35,277 bases of DNA from an uncultured Bacteroidota bacterium. GTDB lineage: Bacteria; Bacteroidota; Bacteroidia; Bacteroidales; P3. Below are positions 7,120-14,761 of the stretch, in pieces; the stretch's first letter is position 1, and each line of letters starts with the position of its first letter. The notes under the pieces are model-generated. The model searched no databases, was not told the DNA's origin, and saw nothing but the letters and a program-made list of their open reading frames with translations. The stretch covers positions 1 to 35,277 of the forward strand of contig CACZWL010000022.1 in the NCBI GenBank assembly GCA_902784865.1. Reading direction: 5' to 3'. A program made the translations under genes and the position numbers.

Positions 7120-7908
7120 TTACAGCGAGAGGCGCAGGCCGAACTCGTGGACCGACGGGGTGCCGGCAATCGAGGTGTCGAAGGTGGGCGTCAGGCTGAA
7201 ATACAGCTCCCACCCCCAGCGGAAGATCCACCAGAGGGGGAAGGTCATGCCGACGGCCACCTCGGCGCGCCAGGTGCCGAGGGTCTCTATGTTGTTCATC
7301 ATCAGCTCCTCGTCGGGCTCCCAGTCCCCGTTCTGGCCCATGCGGTCGTAGCCGAAGGTGTTGCTCAGCGCGTAGGCGATGTTGAAGCCGAGGTAGATAT
7401 TGGTGAGGCTGTTGGTGACCACGTTGACGCGCAGGGGCACGACGATGCTGCGCTCGGAGAGGAGGCAGCGGTAGTCGCGCCAGCCGCCCAGCTCGTGCCC
7501 CACGAGGGTGTGGGACGATGTGTTGAACTGCACCGAGTTGGAGAACGAGAGCTGCGAGAGGCGGAAGCCTGCGCCTGCCGAGAGGTCCCATCGGCGGCTC
7601 AGCGGCCAGTGGAGCAGCAGCGCGGCGCCGGCGTCGAAGGCGTGGTGGTGGTAGGCACTGCCGCGCTGCGAGAGGAGGGTGTTGTAGCCCTGCCCCACGG
7701 TCGGGGCCAGCTCGAAGCGCAGGCCGCGCCCTATCTCGGCCCGGCGCTGCTCGCGGGCGGCACGCTTGGCAGCCTGCTGCGCCTCGGCATACTCGCGCTC
7801 GTAGCTGCGCTCCAGCTCCGGCGGCTCCGAAGCCACACTGTCGACCACCTGACCCGCCGCCGGCTCGGCCAGCAGCAGCGTCAGGACCAAAAACACGTAT
7901 CGTCTCAT
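7120..7908 (-). CDS. Outer-membrane beta-barrel protein, unassigned
   Basis: The 262-residue protein has a signal peptide (MRRYVFLVLTLLLAEPAAG-Q). A charged helical stretch rich in Glu, Arg and Ala follows at about 30-60 (ELERSYEREYAEAQQAAKRA). The rest is amphipathic beta-strands with alternating aromatic residues (FELAPTVGQGY, LSAGAGFRLSQLSF, WELYFSLTPTF) and ends in a hydrophobic final strand, FGLRLSL. This is the pattern of a small outer-membrane barrel (OMP_b-brl type) with a periplasmic helical lead. The substrate or function cannot be told. It is transcribed away from the dipeptidase gene and has an 11-nt repeat array in its probable leader. Confidence 0.7.
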   Translation of the reverse strand: MRRYVFLVLTLLLAEPAAGQVVDSVASEPPELERSYEREYAEAQQAAKRAAREQRRAEIGRGLRFELAPTVGQGYNTLLSQRGSAYHHHAFDAGAALLLHWPLSRRWDLSAGAGFRLSQLSFSNSVQFNTSSHTLVGHELGGWRDYRCLLSERSIVVPLRVNVVTNSLTNIYLGFNIAYALSNTFGYDRMGQNGDWEPDEELMMNNIETLGTWRAEVAVGMTFPLWWIFRWGWELYFSLTPTFDTSIAGTPSVHEFGLRLSL

Positions 7909-8008
7909 AGTCGTTTAATATTGAAACCGACATAAATAACGCGCGCGATGGCGGTTTGGTATGCGGGGGCGAAAAAAAAATCCAGCGGCCGACGGCAGGG
8001 CCACGCCT

Positions 8009-8072
8009 AGGCCACACAAGGTATCCGACAGGTATCTCCTAGGACTGTTCTATAACTGTTCCTTAACTGTTC
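8009..8072 (-). repeat. 11-nt-period array upstream of the barrel gene (site B)
   Basis: On the plus strand TGTTC occurs at 8046, 8057 and 8068, and AGG at 8009, 8019, 8030 and 8041. The spacing is 11, 11 for TGTTC and 10, 11, 11 for AGG, with 5 nt from the last AGG to the first TGTTC. In the sense of the barrel gene this is three GAACA units followed by four CCT units. It starts about 100 nt before the start codon. Confidence 0.75.
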
Positions 8073-8184
8073 TTTAACCTGAAACTTGGCCGGGAGTGTC
8101 GTTGGTGCGCCGTAAAGATAACGCATTCCGGCGGATTTTGTTACATAAAAGATGTTAAAATTTTCACTGCTCTGAAAAAAAGCG

Positions 8185-8192
8185 TACCTTTG
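8185..8192 (+). promoter_or_regulatory. Probable -7 element of the dipeptidase promoter
   Basis: TACCTTTG matches the TAnnTTTG consensus. The expected TTTG 19 bp upstream is only TTTC (8162-8165), so the promoter looks suboptimal. The start codon follows 77 bp downstream. Confidence 0.55.
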
Positions 8193-8269
8193 CAGCGCGA
8201 TGCGTCGACGCCGACACACCTGCAACCTATTATGGAACAACTATTTGTACAACAAAAAGCAAAGAACGG

Positions 8270-9064
8270 ATGAACCACGAAACCAGAACCCGCAAACTCC
8301 GCGGCCTGGCGGCCATTGCCGTCGCCGTGTTAGGCCTGGCGGCCTGCAGCAGCTGCGGCAAAGAAGAAAGTGCCGTCAGCCCCACCGACGACAGCAGCCA
8401 GTTCGTCACCCTCACCACCGCCGTGCCCGACGCCATACTGGAGATACGCTACTTCGGCACCTACAACTTCGTAGGCACCCGCATCGACGGCTACCTACAG
8501 CCCACGGCGCTCCTCACCCGGCAGGCCGCCGACAGCCTGCGCGCCGTCAGCGACGACCTCCGCGCCATGGGCTACCGCCTGAAAATCTACGACGCATACC
8601 GCCCGCAGCGCGGCGTCGACCACTTCGTCCGCTGGGCCGCCGACGTCAGCGACACCGCCATGAAACCCTACTTCTACCCCGACCTGCCGAAGAGCGTCCT
8701 CTTCGAACAGGACTACATCATGGCCAAAAGCGGCCACACACGCGGCTCGACCGTCGACCTGACACTCTTCGACATGCGCACCGAGAAAGAGGTCGACATG
8801 GGCGGCACCTTCGACTGGTTCGGCCCCGAGAGCCATCCCGACTTCTGCGGCAACCCCGAAACGGGCCAATACACCGGCGACAACAGCACCTCGCCCACCG
8901 GCCGCAGCATCACCGCCGAACAGTTCGGCAACCGCATGCTGCTGCGACGCGCCATGCTCAGCCACGGCTTCAAACCCCTCGACAGCGAATGGTGGCACTT
9001 CACCCTCCGCGACGAACCCTTCCCCGACACCTACTTCACCTTCCCCGTCAGCCAGCTGGACTAA
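8270..9064 (+). CDS. D-alanyl-D-alanine dipeptidase lipoprotein (VanX/DdpX, peptidase M15D)
   Basis: The 264-residue protein has a lipoprotein signal with lipobox LAAC (Cys26). The M15D zinc-site motifs follow: SGHTRGSTVDLTLFD with His156 and Asp163, and SEWWHF with Glu240 and His243. YDAYRPQRG (about 107-115) holds the conserved arginine. VanX-type enzymes hydrolyse free D-Ala-D-Ala. As a surface- or periplasm-anchored lipoprotein this one more likely recycles dipeptide from peptidoglycan than confers glycopeptide resistance, because no vanH/vanA genes are nearby. The last 22 bp of the coding region recur at 10309-10330, bracketing the next 1.2 kb. A strong terminator follows. Confidence 0.9.
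   Translation: MNHETRTRKLRGLAAIAVAVLGLAACSSCGKEESAVSPTDDSSQFVTLTTAVPDAILEIRYFGTYNFVGTRIDGYLQPTALLTRQAADSLRAVSDDLRAMGYRLKIYDAYRPQRGVDHFVRWAADVSDTAMKPYFYPDLPKSVLFEQDYIMAKSGHTRGSTVDLTLFDMRTEKEVDMGGTFDWFGPESHPDFCGNPETGQYTGDNSTSPTGRSITAEQFGNRMLLRRAMLSHGFKPLDSEWWHFTLRDEPFPDTYFTFPVSQLD
9041..9062 (+). repeat. 22-bp direct repeat, left copy
   Basis: The repeat begins TTCCCCGTCAGC and ends CAGCTGGACT. It forms the 3' end of the dipeptidase gene, up to the first base of its stop codon. An identical copy lies at 10309-10330. Flanking bases differ on both sides, so the match is sharply bounded. Confidence 0.85.
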
Positions 9065-9093
9065 CGGAGCAGCGCGCGTCATCCAACAACCTC

Positions 9094-9131
9094 CGTGCAG
9101 ACCTTTCCACCAGGCCTGCACGTTTTTTTTT
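9094..9131 (+). terminator. Terminator of the dipeptidase gene
   Basis: CGTGCAG (9094-9100) pairs perfectly with CTGCACG (9116-9122), followed by nine T residues (9123-9131). The T-run overlaps the TTTG element of the next promoter. Confidence 0.85.
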
Positions 9132-9159
9132 GCCATATTGGAAAAAGTTTGTATCTTTG
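9129..9159 (+). promoter_or_regulatory. Promoter of the structured RNA
   Basis: TTTG at 9129-9132 and TATCTTTG at 9152-9159 are separated by exactly 19 bp, a consensus Bacteroidetes promoter. Transcription would begin near 9166. No start codon with a plausible gene follows for about 400 bp, so its immediate product is RNA. Confidence 0.8.
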
Positions 9160-9165
9160 CACCGT

Positions 9166-9476
9166 CGTTTCCCCGACCGCCGAAACCCCTCTCGAGAGCG
9201 ACGGGCCAAGCGCGCAGGGTGCCACAACACCCCTGCAGGAAGCGGCAGGACATATAGGAAAGACGTTGTAACGGCGTTTTATCTGCGGCTGCTGAATCTC
9301 GCAAATTCAAATGGTTACCGCAATAGCGCAATGTTCCTTCGTCCATTGGTTTGGCATATAGTGTCCTCACTATATCCATAACGCGTGGGCTTCGGCATTG
9401 CTTATTCTGTAACCATAGGCAATGCGAGAGCCTCAGCAGCGGGATAAGCAAAGTGACAGATTCCCGCGCTTTTTTT
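9166..9476 (+). ncRNA. Rod-shaped structured noncoding RNA, possibly 6S RNA
   Basis: Between the promoter and a terminator (GCGGGA, 9439-9444, pairing with TCCCGC, then T-run 9470-9476) lies a series of nested helices typical of a long rod: 9279-9283/9443-9447, 9288-9295/9433-9440, 9298-9302/9424-9428, 9311-9318/9409-9416, 9328-9333/9396-9401, 9341-9345/9386-9390 and apical 9356-9363/9368-9375. The 9275-9476 part is about 200 nt. Length, rod shape and an alternative 3' hairpin (9388-9432) fit 6S RNA, the RNA polymerase regulator. The classic large central bubble is not obvious, so 6S is a guess. About 110 nt of 5' leader carries extra hairpins and may be processed off. Confidence 0.55.
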
Positions 9477-9569
9477 GTATTTCCTTGCACTATAGAACGA
9501 ATTATACAAAACGATGTCAATGGGAATCAACATCGACAAAAGTTGCGCCCGACACGTATCAGGGAATGA

Positions 9570-9914
9570 ATGATGGAACAATCGAAGATTGACATGTTTG
9601 TAATGAACAACAAGGAATGCTTTCTTCCGCAACACTGGGTTATGATAAAAGAGAAGCTCTCCAATCTGCCTGCCGACAAAGAGGCACAGGTGCTTGGCCT
9701 TTCCCCGCACAATCCAACAACCATATTGATTATATCCATTTTCCTAGGCAGCCTTGGTGTTGACCGGTTCATGCTGGGCGATACAGGCCTCGGTATAGCC
9801 AAGTTGCTGACCTGTGGCGGTTGCGGAGTCTGGACTATAATCGACTGGTTCCTGATTAAAGGTAAAACCTACGAGGCAAACTTCAAAAAATTCAACGAAT
9901 CACTAATGTTCTAA
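9570..9914 (+). CDS. TM2-domain membrane protein
   Basis: The 114-residue protein has a soluble N-terminus (about 1-48) and a TM2 domain (about 49-102). Two transmembrane helices (TTILIISIFLGSLGVDRFML and LLTCGGCGVWTIIDWFLI) are joined by a short turn with the typical GxxRFxLGxxxxGxxK pattern. TM2 proteins are small membrane proteins of unclear function. ATG 9570 and ATG 9573 are equally possible starts. The stop is 2 nt before the DUF2752 gene, a pairing often seen in Bacteroidetes. There is no obvious separate promoter, so readthrough from the RNA gene or a weak promoter near 9490 may be used. Confidence 0.85.
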   Translation: MMEQSKIDMFVMNNKECFLPQHWVMIKEKLSNLPADKEAQVLGLSPHNPTTILIISIFLGSLGVDRFMLGDTGLGIAKLLTCGGCGVWTIIDWFLIKGKTYEANFKKFNESLMF

Positions 9915-9916
9915 AC

Positions 9917-10297
9917 ATGAGATTCTTACGTCCCATACTGTTAACTGCGGTGCTGGGACTTGTCGCCCTCTGGCTATGGGCGGGTGATGCAATAGTCGTC
10001 CGCCCATTCTGTCCGTTCCATAAAATCTTTGGCATACCTTGCCCTGGATGCGGTGGGGTACGAGCTATTACCAGCCTGCTGCATGGGCAAGTGACAGATG
10101 CCTTGAAAATCAACCCCATGGCCATATTATTTTCTATCACAGTAGTGGCTGTGGCAGCCTGCTCGTGGTGGGACGCAATCCACAGGACCCAAATCGTGCA
10201 AAATATTCTTCACAAACCCTGGCCACCGCTCACTACAGCACTCGGAATCTCCGTTATTGTTGCCAATTGGATATGGAATATAGCCAAAGGTATTTAG
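9917..10297 (+). CDS. DUF2752 membrane protein
   Basis: The 126-residue protein has an N-terminal hydrophobic helix (LLTAVLGLVALWLWAG). The DUF2752 signature CPFHKIFGIPCPGCGGVRAI follows at about residues 32-51, with three cysteines, then LLHGQVTDALKINPMAI. Two more hydrophobic helices occupy about 69-86 and 105-121. The CPxCG-like motif could bind metal, but the function of the family is unknown. It is coupled to the TM2 gene. The right copy of the 22-bp repeat begins 12 bp after its stop codon. Confidence 0.88.
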   Translation: MRFLRPILLTAVLGLVALWLWAGDAIVVRPFCPFHKIFGIPCPGCGGVRAITSLLHGQVTDALKINPMAILFSITVVAVAACSWWDAIHRTQIVQNILHKPWPPLTTALGISVIVANWIWNIAKGI

Positions 10298-10308
10298 GAT
10301 AGGCAGGA

Positions 10309-10330
10309 TTCCCCGTCAGCCAGCTGGACT
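10309..10330 (+). repeat. 22-bp direct repeat, right copy
   Basis: This copy is identical to 9041-9062. Here the frame that encodes the dipeptidase C-terminus (FPVSQLD) continues open into LQPSVSIIIIKN, consistent with a leftover or duplicated gene end. Together the copies bracket the ncRNA, TM2 and DUF2752 genes. Confidence 0.85.
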
Positions 10331-10367
10331 TACAGCCCTCGGTCAGCATCATTATCATTAAAAATAA

Positions 10368-10407
10368 CGACACGGCGAAAAAAAATTTTACCGTGTCGAT
10401 TTTTTTA
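10368..10407 (+). terminator. Terminator behind the DUF2752 gene
   Basis: CGACACGG (10368-10375) pairs perfectly with CCGTGTCG (10391-10398), followed by A and a T-run. It separates the TM2/DUF2752 pair from the activase operon. Confidence 0.85.
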
Positions 10408-10409
10408 TT

Positions 10410-10458
10410 TAATTTTGCAATTTAATAAGTCTATTAAATATACATATAAAATGTACAT
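10410..10458 (+). promoter_or_regulatory. Promoter and possible operator of the activase operon
   Basis: TAATTTTG (10410-10417) fits the -7 consensus but overlaps the preceding terminator tail, and the -33 element is poor. Downstream is an AT-rich imperfect dyad centred on the palindrome ATGTACAT (10451-10458), a plausible site for the TetR regulator encoded at 14762. That link is inference. Confidence 0.35.
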
Positions 10459-10469
10459 TAAATAACTAT

Positions 10470-12245
10470 ATGTCAGAAATATACGGGGAAATAATACATC
10501 TCGGAATCGACATCGGGTCGACTACGCTGAAGCTCTGTGCCGTCGATAGCAACGGCCGCATAGTTCACACCGATTACCGGCGCCACAACGCCGGGCCTGC
10601 ACACGTGGCCGAGGAGGCCCTTGGCGCCCTGCGCACGGCCTTAGGCGACGTTGCCGTCAGCGCCACACTGACCGGCAGCGTGGGCATGGGCTATGCCGAG
10701 CGCCTGTCGCTGCCCTTCGAGCAGGAGGTGCTGGCCGCCGCCAAGGCCGTGCGCCACCTGGCCGCCGACGTCAGCACCTTCATCGACATCGGCGGCGAGA
10801 ATTCGAAGATGATCTTCTTCGACGAGGGACGCGTGCCCGACATGCGCATGAACGGCAACTGCGCCGGCGGCACCGGCTCGTTCATCGACCAGACGGCCAC
10901 CCTGCTGGGCGTGGAGACCGCCGAGCTCGACGCGCTGGCCGCCAAGGCCACCACCGTCTACCCCATCGCCTCGCGCTGCGGCGTCTTCTCGAAGACCGAC
11001 ATACAGAACCTCCTGGCACGCAACGTGAGCAAGGCCGACATAGCGGCCTCAATGTTCCGCGCCGTGGCCCTGCAGGTAGTCAGCGCCCTGGCACGCGGCG
11101 TCGAGGTCAAGCCCCGCGTGTTCCTCTGCGGCGGCCCCTTCGCCTTCCTGCCGCAGCTACGGCGCCACATCGGCGAGGTGCTGCAGCTATCCGAGGACGA
11201 CCTCGTGGTGCCGCAATACCCCCAACTTGTGCCCGCCCTGGGCTGCGCCCTGGCGCAAGCGGAGGGCACTCCGGCAAGCGTGAGCGAACTGACCGACCGC
11301 TTCCGCCTCACAGCCTCGGCCGTCAGCGACGGCACGGCGGCGACGGCCTCGGCACTCGAACCGCTCTTCGCCGACCGGGCCGACTACGACCGCTGGATAG
11401 ACAGCAAGCGCGGCTTCGAGGTGCCACAGAGCGAAGGGCTGCTCGCAGGCGACTACTACCTGGGCGTCGACTCGGGAAGCACCACCACCAAGCTGGTGCT
11501 GGTGGACGCCGAAGGGCGCATGGCCTATCGCGACTACCTCTTCAACCGAGGCGACAGCTACAGCACCTTCCGCTCCGCCATCGAGAAGCTACGCACCGCA
11601 GCCGCCGACCCCGCCGGGGTGAACATCGTGGCCTCGGCAGCCACGGGCTATGGCGAGAGCCTGCTGCGCACCGCCTTCGGCCTCGACCACGGGCTGGTGG
11701 AGACCATGGCTCACTACACCGCCGCACAGGCCGTCGACCCCGATGTCAGCTTCGTGCTCGACATCGGCGGGCAGGACATGAAGGCCATCTTCGTCGACAA
11801 CGGCTCGATACGCCGCATCGAGATCAACGAGGCCTGCTCGTCGGGCTGCGGCAGCTTCATCATGACCTTCGCCAACCAGCTGGGCTACAGCATCGGAGCC
11901 TTCGCCAAGCTGGCCTGCTTCGCACGCCATCCCTACGACCTCGGCACACGCTGCACGGTGTTCATGAACTCGAAGGTGAAGCAAGCCATGCGCGAGGGCG
12001 CCGAGGTGGCCGACATAGCGGCAGGCTTCTCCTACTCGGTTATCAAGAACTGTCTGTTCAAAGTGCTGAAACTGCGCACTATGGACGAGATGGGCAGCCA
12101 CATCGTGGTGCAGGGCGGCACGTTCAAGAACCACTCGGTGGTGCGCGCCCTCGAGCGGCTGACGGGCCACGCGGTGAGCTTCACCGACTACCCCGAGCTG
12201 GCCGGTGCCTACGGCGCAGCACTCTACGCATTGAAAAAGAGTTAA
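10470..12245 (+). CDS. 2-hydroxyacyl-CoA dehydratase activase (BcrA/BadF/HgdC ATPase), tandem domains
   Basis: The 591-residue protein contains two ASKHA ATPase modules. Module 1 has HLGIDIGSTTLKL (about 10-22) and NCAGGTGSFIDQ, whose cysteine corresponds to the [4Fe-4S] ligand in HgdC, then SRCGVFSKTDIQ. Module 2 has YYLGVDSGSTTTKLVLVD (about 327), EACSSGCGSFIM and GTRCTVFMNSKVKQ. These activases use ATP to push an electron into a 2-hydroxyacyl-CoA dehydratase under strictly anaerobic conditions. In many anaerobes this region and the next gene form one protein of about 1400 residues. Here they are two genes separated by a heptamer repeat that carries this gene's stop codon. The natural substrate is unknown. 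Confidence 0.9.
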   Translation: MSEIYGEIIHLGIDIGSTTLKLCAVDSNGRIVHTDYRRHNAGPAHVAEEALGALRTALGDVAVSATLTGSVGMGYAERLSLPFEQEVLAAAKAVRHLAADVSTFIDIGGENSKMIFFDEGRVPDMRMNGNCAGGTGSFIDQTATLLGVETAELDALAAKATTVYPIASRCGVFSKTDIQNLLARNVSKADIAASMFRAVALQVVSALARGVEVKPRVFLCGGPFAFLPQLRRHIGEVLQLSEDDLVVPQYPQLVPALGCALAQAEGTPASVSELTDRFRLTASAVSDGTAATASALEPLFADRADYDRWIDSKRGFEVPQSEGLLAGDYYLGVDSGSTTTKLVLVDAEGRMAYRDYLFNRGDSYSTFRSAIEKLRTAAADPAGVNIVASAATGYGESLLRTAFGLDHGLVETMAHYTAAQAVDPDVSFVLDIGGQDMKAIFVDNGSIRRIEINEACSSGCGSFIMTFANQLGYSIGAFAKLACFARHPYDLGTRCTVFMNSKVKQAMREGAEVADIAAGFSYSVIKNCLFKVLKLRTMDEMGSHIVVQGGTFKNHSVVRALERLTGHAVSFTDYPELAGAYGAALYALKKS

Positions 12246-12273
12246 GAGTTAATAGTTTAGAGTTAAAAGTTTT
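12239..12273 (+). repeat. Heptamer array (GAGTTAA type) at the activase gene junction
   Basis: Five 7-nt units lie in register: GAGTTAA, GAGTTAA, TAGTTTA, GAGTTAA, AAGTTTT. The first unit contains the TAA stop of the upstream gene, and the ATG of the next gene (12275) follows one base after the last unit. Confidence 0.8.
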
Positions 12274-12274
12274 T

Positions 12275-14758
12275 ATGACGATAGAGGATTTAGCGCGTGA
12301 GCGCGAATACGAGACTGGCATCGAGACCTGCCCGGGTTGCGACAACCACTGCACGGTGAAGACATTCCGCTTCGCCAACGGCCGCACATTCCACTCGGGC
12401 AACCAATGCGAACGCATCTACTCGTCCGCTGCCGAAAGCGTGGCGAAGGGGGTGAATATGTTTGCTGAAAAGAACCGGCTGCTATGGCAGCGGTCCATGA
12501 AACCCGCCGCAGGCGGCACCCTCCGCATAGGCATACCACGGGCACTGGGCATCTACGAGGACTTCCCCTTCTGGTGCACCCTGCTGGTGGAAAGCGGCAT
12601 GGAGGTGGTGCTCTCGCATGGTTCCACCAACCGCCTCTACGAGCAGGGCATCCGCACCGTGGTGGCCGACAACATCTGCTTCCCCGCCAAGCTGATGCAC
12701 GGCCATGTGATGGACCTCATCGGGCGCGGCGTCGACCGCTTACTCTACCCCTGGGTGGTCTTCGAAAAGAAAGAAGACACGCACTCCGGCAACTCGTTCA
12801 ACTGCCCGGTGGTGAGTGGCTATGCCGACGTGATACGCTCGTCGATAGACCCCGAGGGCCGGCATGGAATAGCCTTCGACGCCCCGGTGGCGAGTTTCGC
12901 CGACCGGCGGATGCTCGAGCGGTCGTGCGTCGAATACCTGGGCCGACTTGGCGTAGGCAAGCGCACCGCGCTGGCAGCGGTAGAAAAAGCCTTGGCCGCG
13001 CAAGAGGACTACCTGGCCACCCTCGAACGCCGGGGCACCGAGGTGCTGCAACAGGCCATGGCCGACGGCCGCATGGCGATACTGCTGGCGGCTCGCCCCT
13101 ACCACATCGACCCGCTGATCGAGCACAAGGTGTCGCAAGCTATAGCCGACATGGGCATCGACGTCATCACCAAGAACGTGGCCTCCACCGAAGGCAGCGA
13201 CGTCTACCGCCACATCAACGCCCTCAGCCAGTGGGCCTACCCCAACCGCATCTTCAAGGCCGCCTGGTTCGCCGGGCAGCACCCCTACCCTGGCCTCCAC
13301 ATGGTGGAGCTCACCTCCTTCGGCTGCGGACCCGACGCCTTCATCCTCGACGAGGTGCGTTCCATACTCGACCGCTTCGGCAAGAACCTCACCGTGCTGA
13401 AAATCGACGACGTGAACAACATCGGCTCGCTCAAGCTGCGCCTGCGATCGCTGGTGGAATCGGTAGGGAATCAGAGTATTCAGAATACTCAGAATACTCG
13501 GAATACTCCGAATACTCCGAACTTTCAGAACAGTTTCACCACCAAGACCTACACCGCCGAGGACCGGCGGCGCACCATCCTGGCCCCCTACTTCGCCGAG
13601 GGCTACTCCGAGTACCTGCCGACGCTGTTCTCGCTGGCGGGCTACCGCATGGTGTGCCTGCCCATGGGCAACCTCGACGACGCCGAGCAGGGGCTGCGCG
13701 AAGCCAACAACGACATCTGCTACCCCGCCACCATCGTGGTGGGCAGCCTGATGCGCGCCCTGCGCTCGGGCCAATACGACCTGAAGAATACCGCCGTCGG
13801 TATTACCCAGACTGGCGGACAGTGCCGCGCCAGCAACTACTACTCACTCATCAAGAACGCCATGGTGCGGGGCGGCTTCGCCGACGTGCCCGTCATATCT
13901 GTCGCCCTGTCCGACGGGCTGACCGACACCCAGCCGGGCTTCTCTCTGCCGTGGGGCAAGCTGTGGCGCATCACGCTGTACACCATCCTCTATGCCGACG
14001 CGCTGCAGAAGCTGTACTACCCCGCCGCAGTGCGCGAAAAGAAGGCCGGCACAGCGCGCCACCTCTACGACCACTACACCGCCGCGGCGCAGCCGCTGAT
14101 AGCCACCCGCAACTGCAAAGGCCTGCTGCGCCTGCTGGGCGAAGCGGCCGGCAACTTCAGCGCCGCCATCAACCCTGCCAAGGAGGCTCCGCGCGTGGGT
14201 CTGGTGGGCGAGATATACGTCAAATACAACTCATTCTCGAACAAGAACGTGGTATCGTGGCTGATAGAGCGCGGCGTCGAGGTGGTGCCGCCGGCGCTGG
14301 GCGCCTTCTTCCTCTCGGCGCTGCCTGCCATGCAGGGCGACAACGACCTGCACATACGGCGCCCGCAGATACCCGCCGGGCTGGCCAAAGGGGCCAACAG
14401 ACTGGCCATGGCGGTGATGCACCGCATGGACCGCATCTGCGAAGGGTTCCCCTTCTACCGCCCCTTCACAGACGTATACGACCTCTACCGCCTCTCGCAC
14501 CAGGTAATCAGCCCCGCCGCCAACTTCGGCGAGGGGTGGCTGCTGCCGGGCGAGATATGCCACCTGGCCGAGAGCGGCATCGACAAGGTGGTCAGCGTGC
14601 AACCCTTCGGATGCATAGCCAACCACATCATATCCAAGGGCATCGAGAAACGCCTCAAGGACCGCTACCCCGACCTCTCGCTGCTCTTCCTCGACTTCGA
14701 CGCCGGCACATCGGAAGCCAACGTACAGAACCGACTCCACTTCATGCTTAACCACTGA
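12275..14758 (+). CDS. 2-hydroxyacyl-CoA dehydratase-like protein (DUF2229 / CoA-activase C-terminal part)
   Basis: The 827-residue protein starts with a cysteine motif, CPGCDNHC (about 19-26). A DUF2229 region follows at about 75-390 (IGIPRALGIYEDFPFWCTLL, VADNICFPAKLMHGHV, HSGNSFNCPVVSGYADVI). The second half is HgdB/HgdC-like (TILAPYFAEGYSEYLPTLFS, NNDICYPATIVVGSL, CRASNYYSLIKNAM) and ends with a typical GCIANHIISKGIEK segment. With the upstream gene it makes up the complete long activase found in anaerobes, and presumably they form a complex. Residues 400-419 are a low-complexity linker made by a 9-nt repeat. The stop is followed 3 nt later by the TetR gene. Confidence 0.85.
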   Translation: MTIEDLAREREYETGIETCPGCDNHCTVKTFRFANGRTFHSGNQCERIYSSAAESVAKGVNMFAEKNRLLWQRSMKPAAGGTLRIGIPRALGIYEDFPFWCTLLVESGMEVVLSHGSTNRLYEQGIRTVVADNICFPAKLMHGHVMDLIGRGVDRLLYPWVVFEKKEDTHSGNSFNCPVVSGYADVIRSSIDPEGRHGIAFDAPVASFADRRMLERSCVEYLGRLGVGKRTALAAVEKALAAQEDYLATLERRGTEVLQQAMADGRMAILLAARPYHIDPLIEHKVSQAIADMGIDVITKNVASTEGSDVYRHINALSQWAYPNRIFKAAWFAGQHPYPGLHMVELTSFGCGPDAFILDEVRSILDRFGKNLTVLKIDDVNNIGSLKLRLRSLVESVGNQSIQNTQNTRNTPNTPNFQNSFTTKTYTAEDRRRTILAPYFAEGYSEYLPTLFSLAGYRMVCLPMGNLDDAEQGLREANNDICYPATIVVGSLMRALRSGQYDLKNTAVGITQTGGQCRASNYYSLIKNAMVRGGFADVPVISVALSDGLTDTQPGFSLPWGKLWRITLYTILYADALQKLYYPAAVREKKAGTARHLYDHYTAAAQPLIATRNCKGLLRLLGEAAGNFSAAINPAKEAPRVGLVGEIYVKYNSFSNKNVVSWLIERGVEVVPPALGAFFLSALPAMQGDNDLHIRRPQIPAGLAKGANRLAMAVMHRMDRICEGFPFYRPFTDVYDLYRLSHQVISPAANFGEGWLLPGEICHLAESGIDKVVSVQPFGCIANHIISKGIEKRLKDRYPDLSLLFLDFDAGTSEANVQNRLHFMLNH
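13472..13525 (+). repeat. In-frame 9-nt minisatellite coding an xNT repeat
   Basis: Six 9-nt units run in codon register: CAGAGTATT, CAGAATACT (twice), CGGAATACT, CCGAATACT and CCGAACTTT. They encode a Q/R/P-N-T type linker. Each copy change would add or remove three residues without a frameshift. Confidence 0.85.
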
Positions 14759-14761
14759 ACC

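Noticed and set aside
7147-7935. 262-codon open frame opposite the barrel gene
   Set aside because: It is a shadow frame with no domain. The minus-strand product has a signal peptide and beta-barrel pattern.
8270-9064. Glycopeptide-resistance vanX
   Set aside because: The catalytic motifs fit, but there are no vanH, vanA-type ligase or vanRS genes, and the protein is a lipoprotein. Peptidoglycan recycling is more likely.
9166-9476. RNA gene as SRP RNA, tmRNA or RNase P RNA
   Set aside because: The conserved SRP tetraloop context, a tmRNA tag frame and RNase P core motifs are all absent. Only the rod-like 6S form fits.
13472-13525. Tandem repeats as CRISPR
   Set aside because: Units are 7-11 nt without spacers, and no cas genes are present anywhere in the window.
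12484-14751. Open frame of 755 codons overlapping the dehydratase-like gene in another frame
   Set aside because: The product is rich in Arg, Gly, Pro and His, with no recognisable motif. It is a codon-bias shadow of the real gene at 12275-14758.
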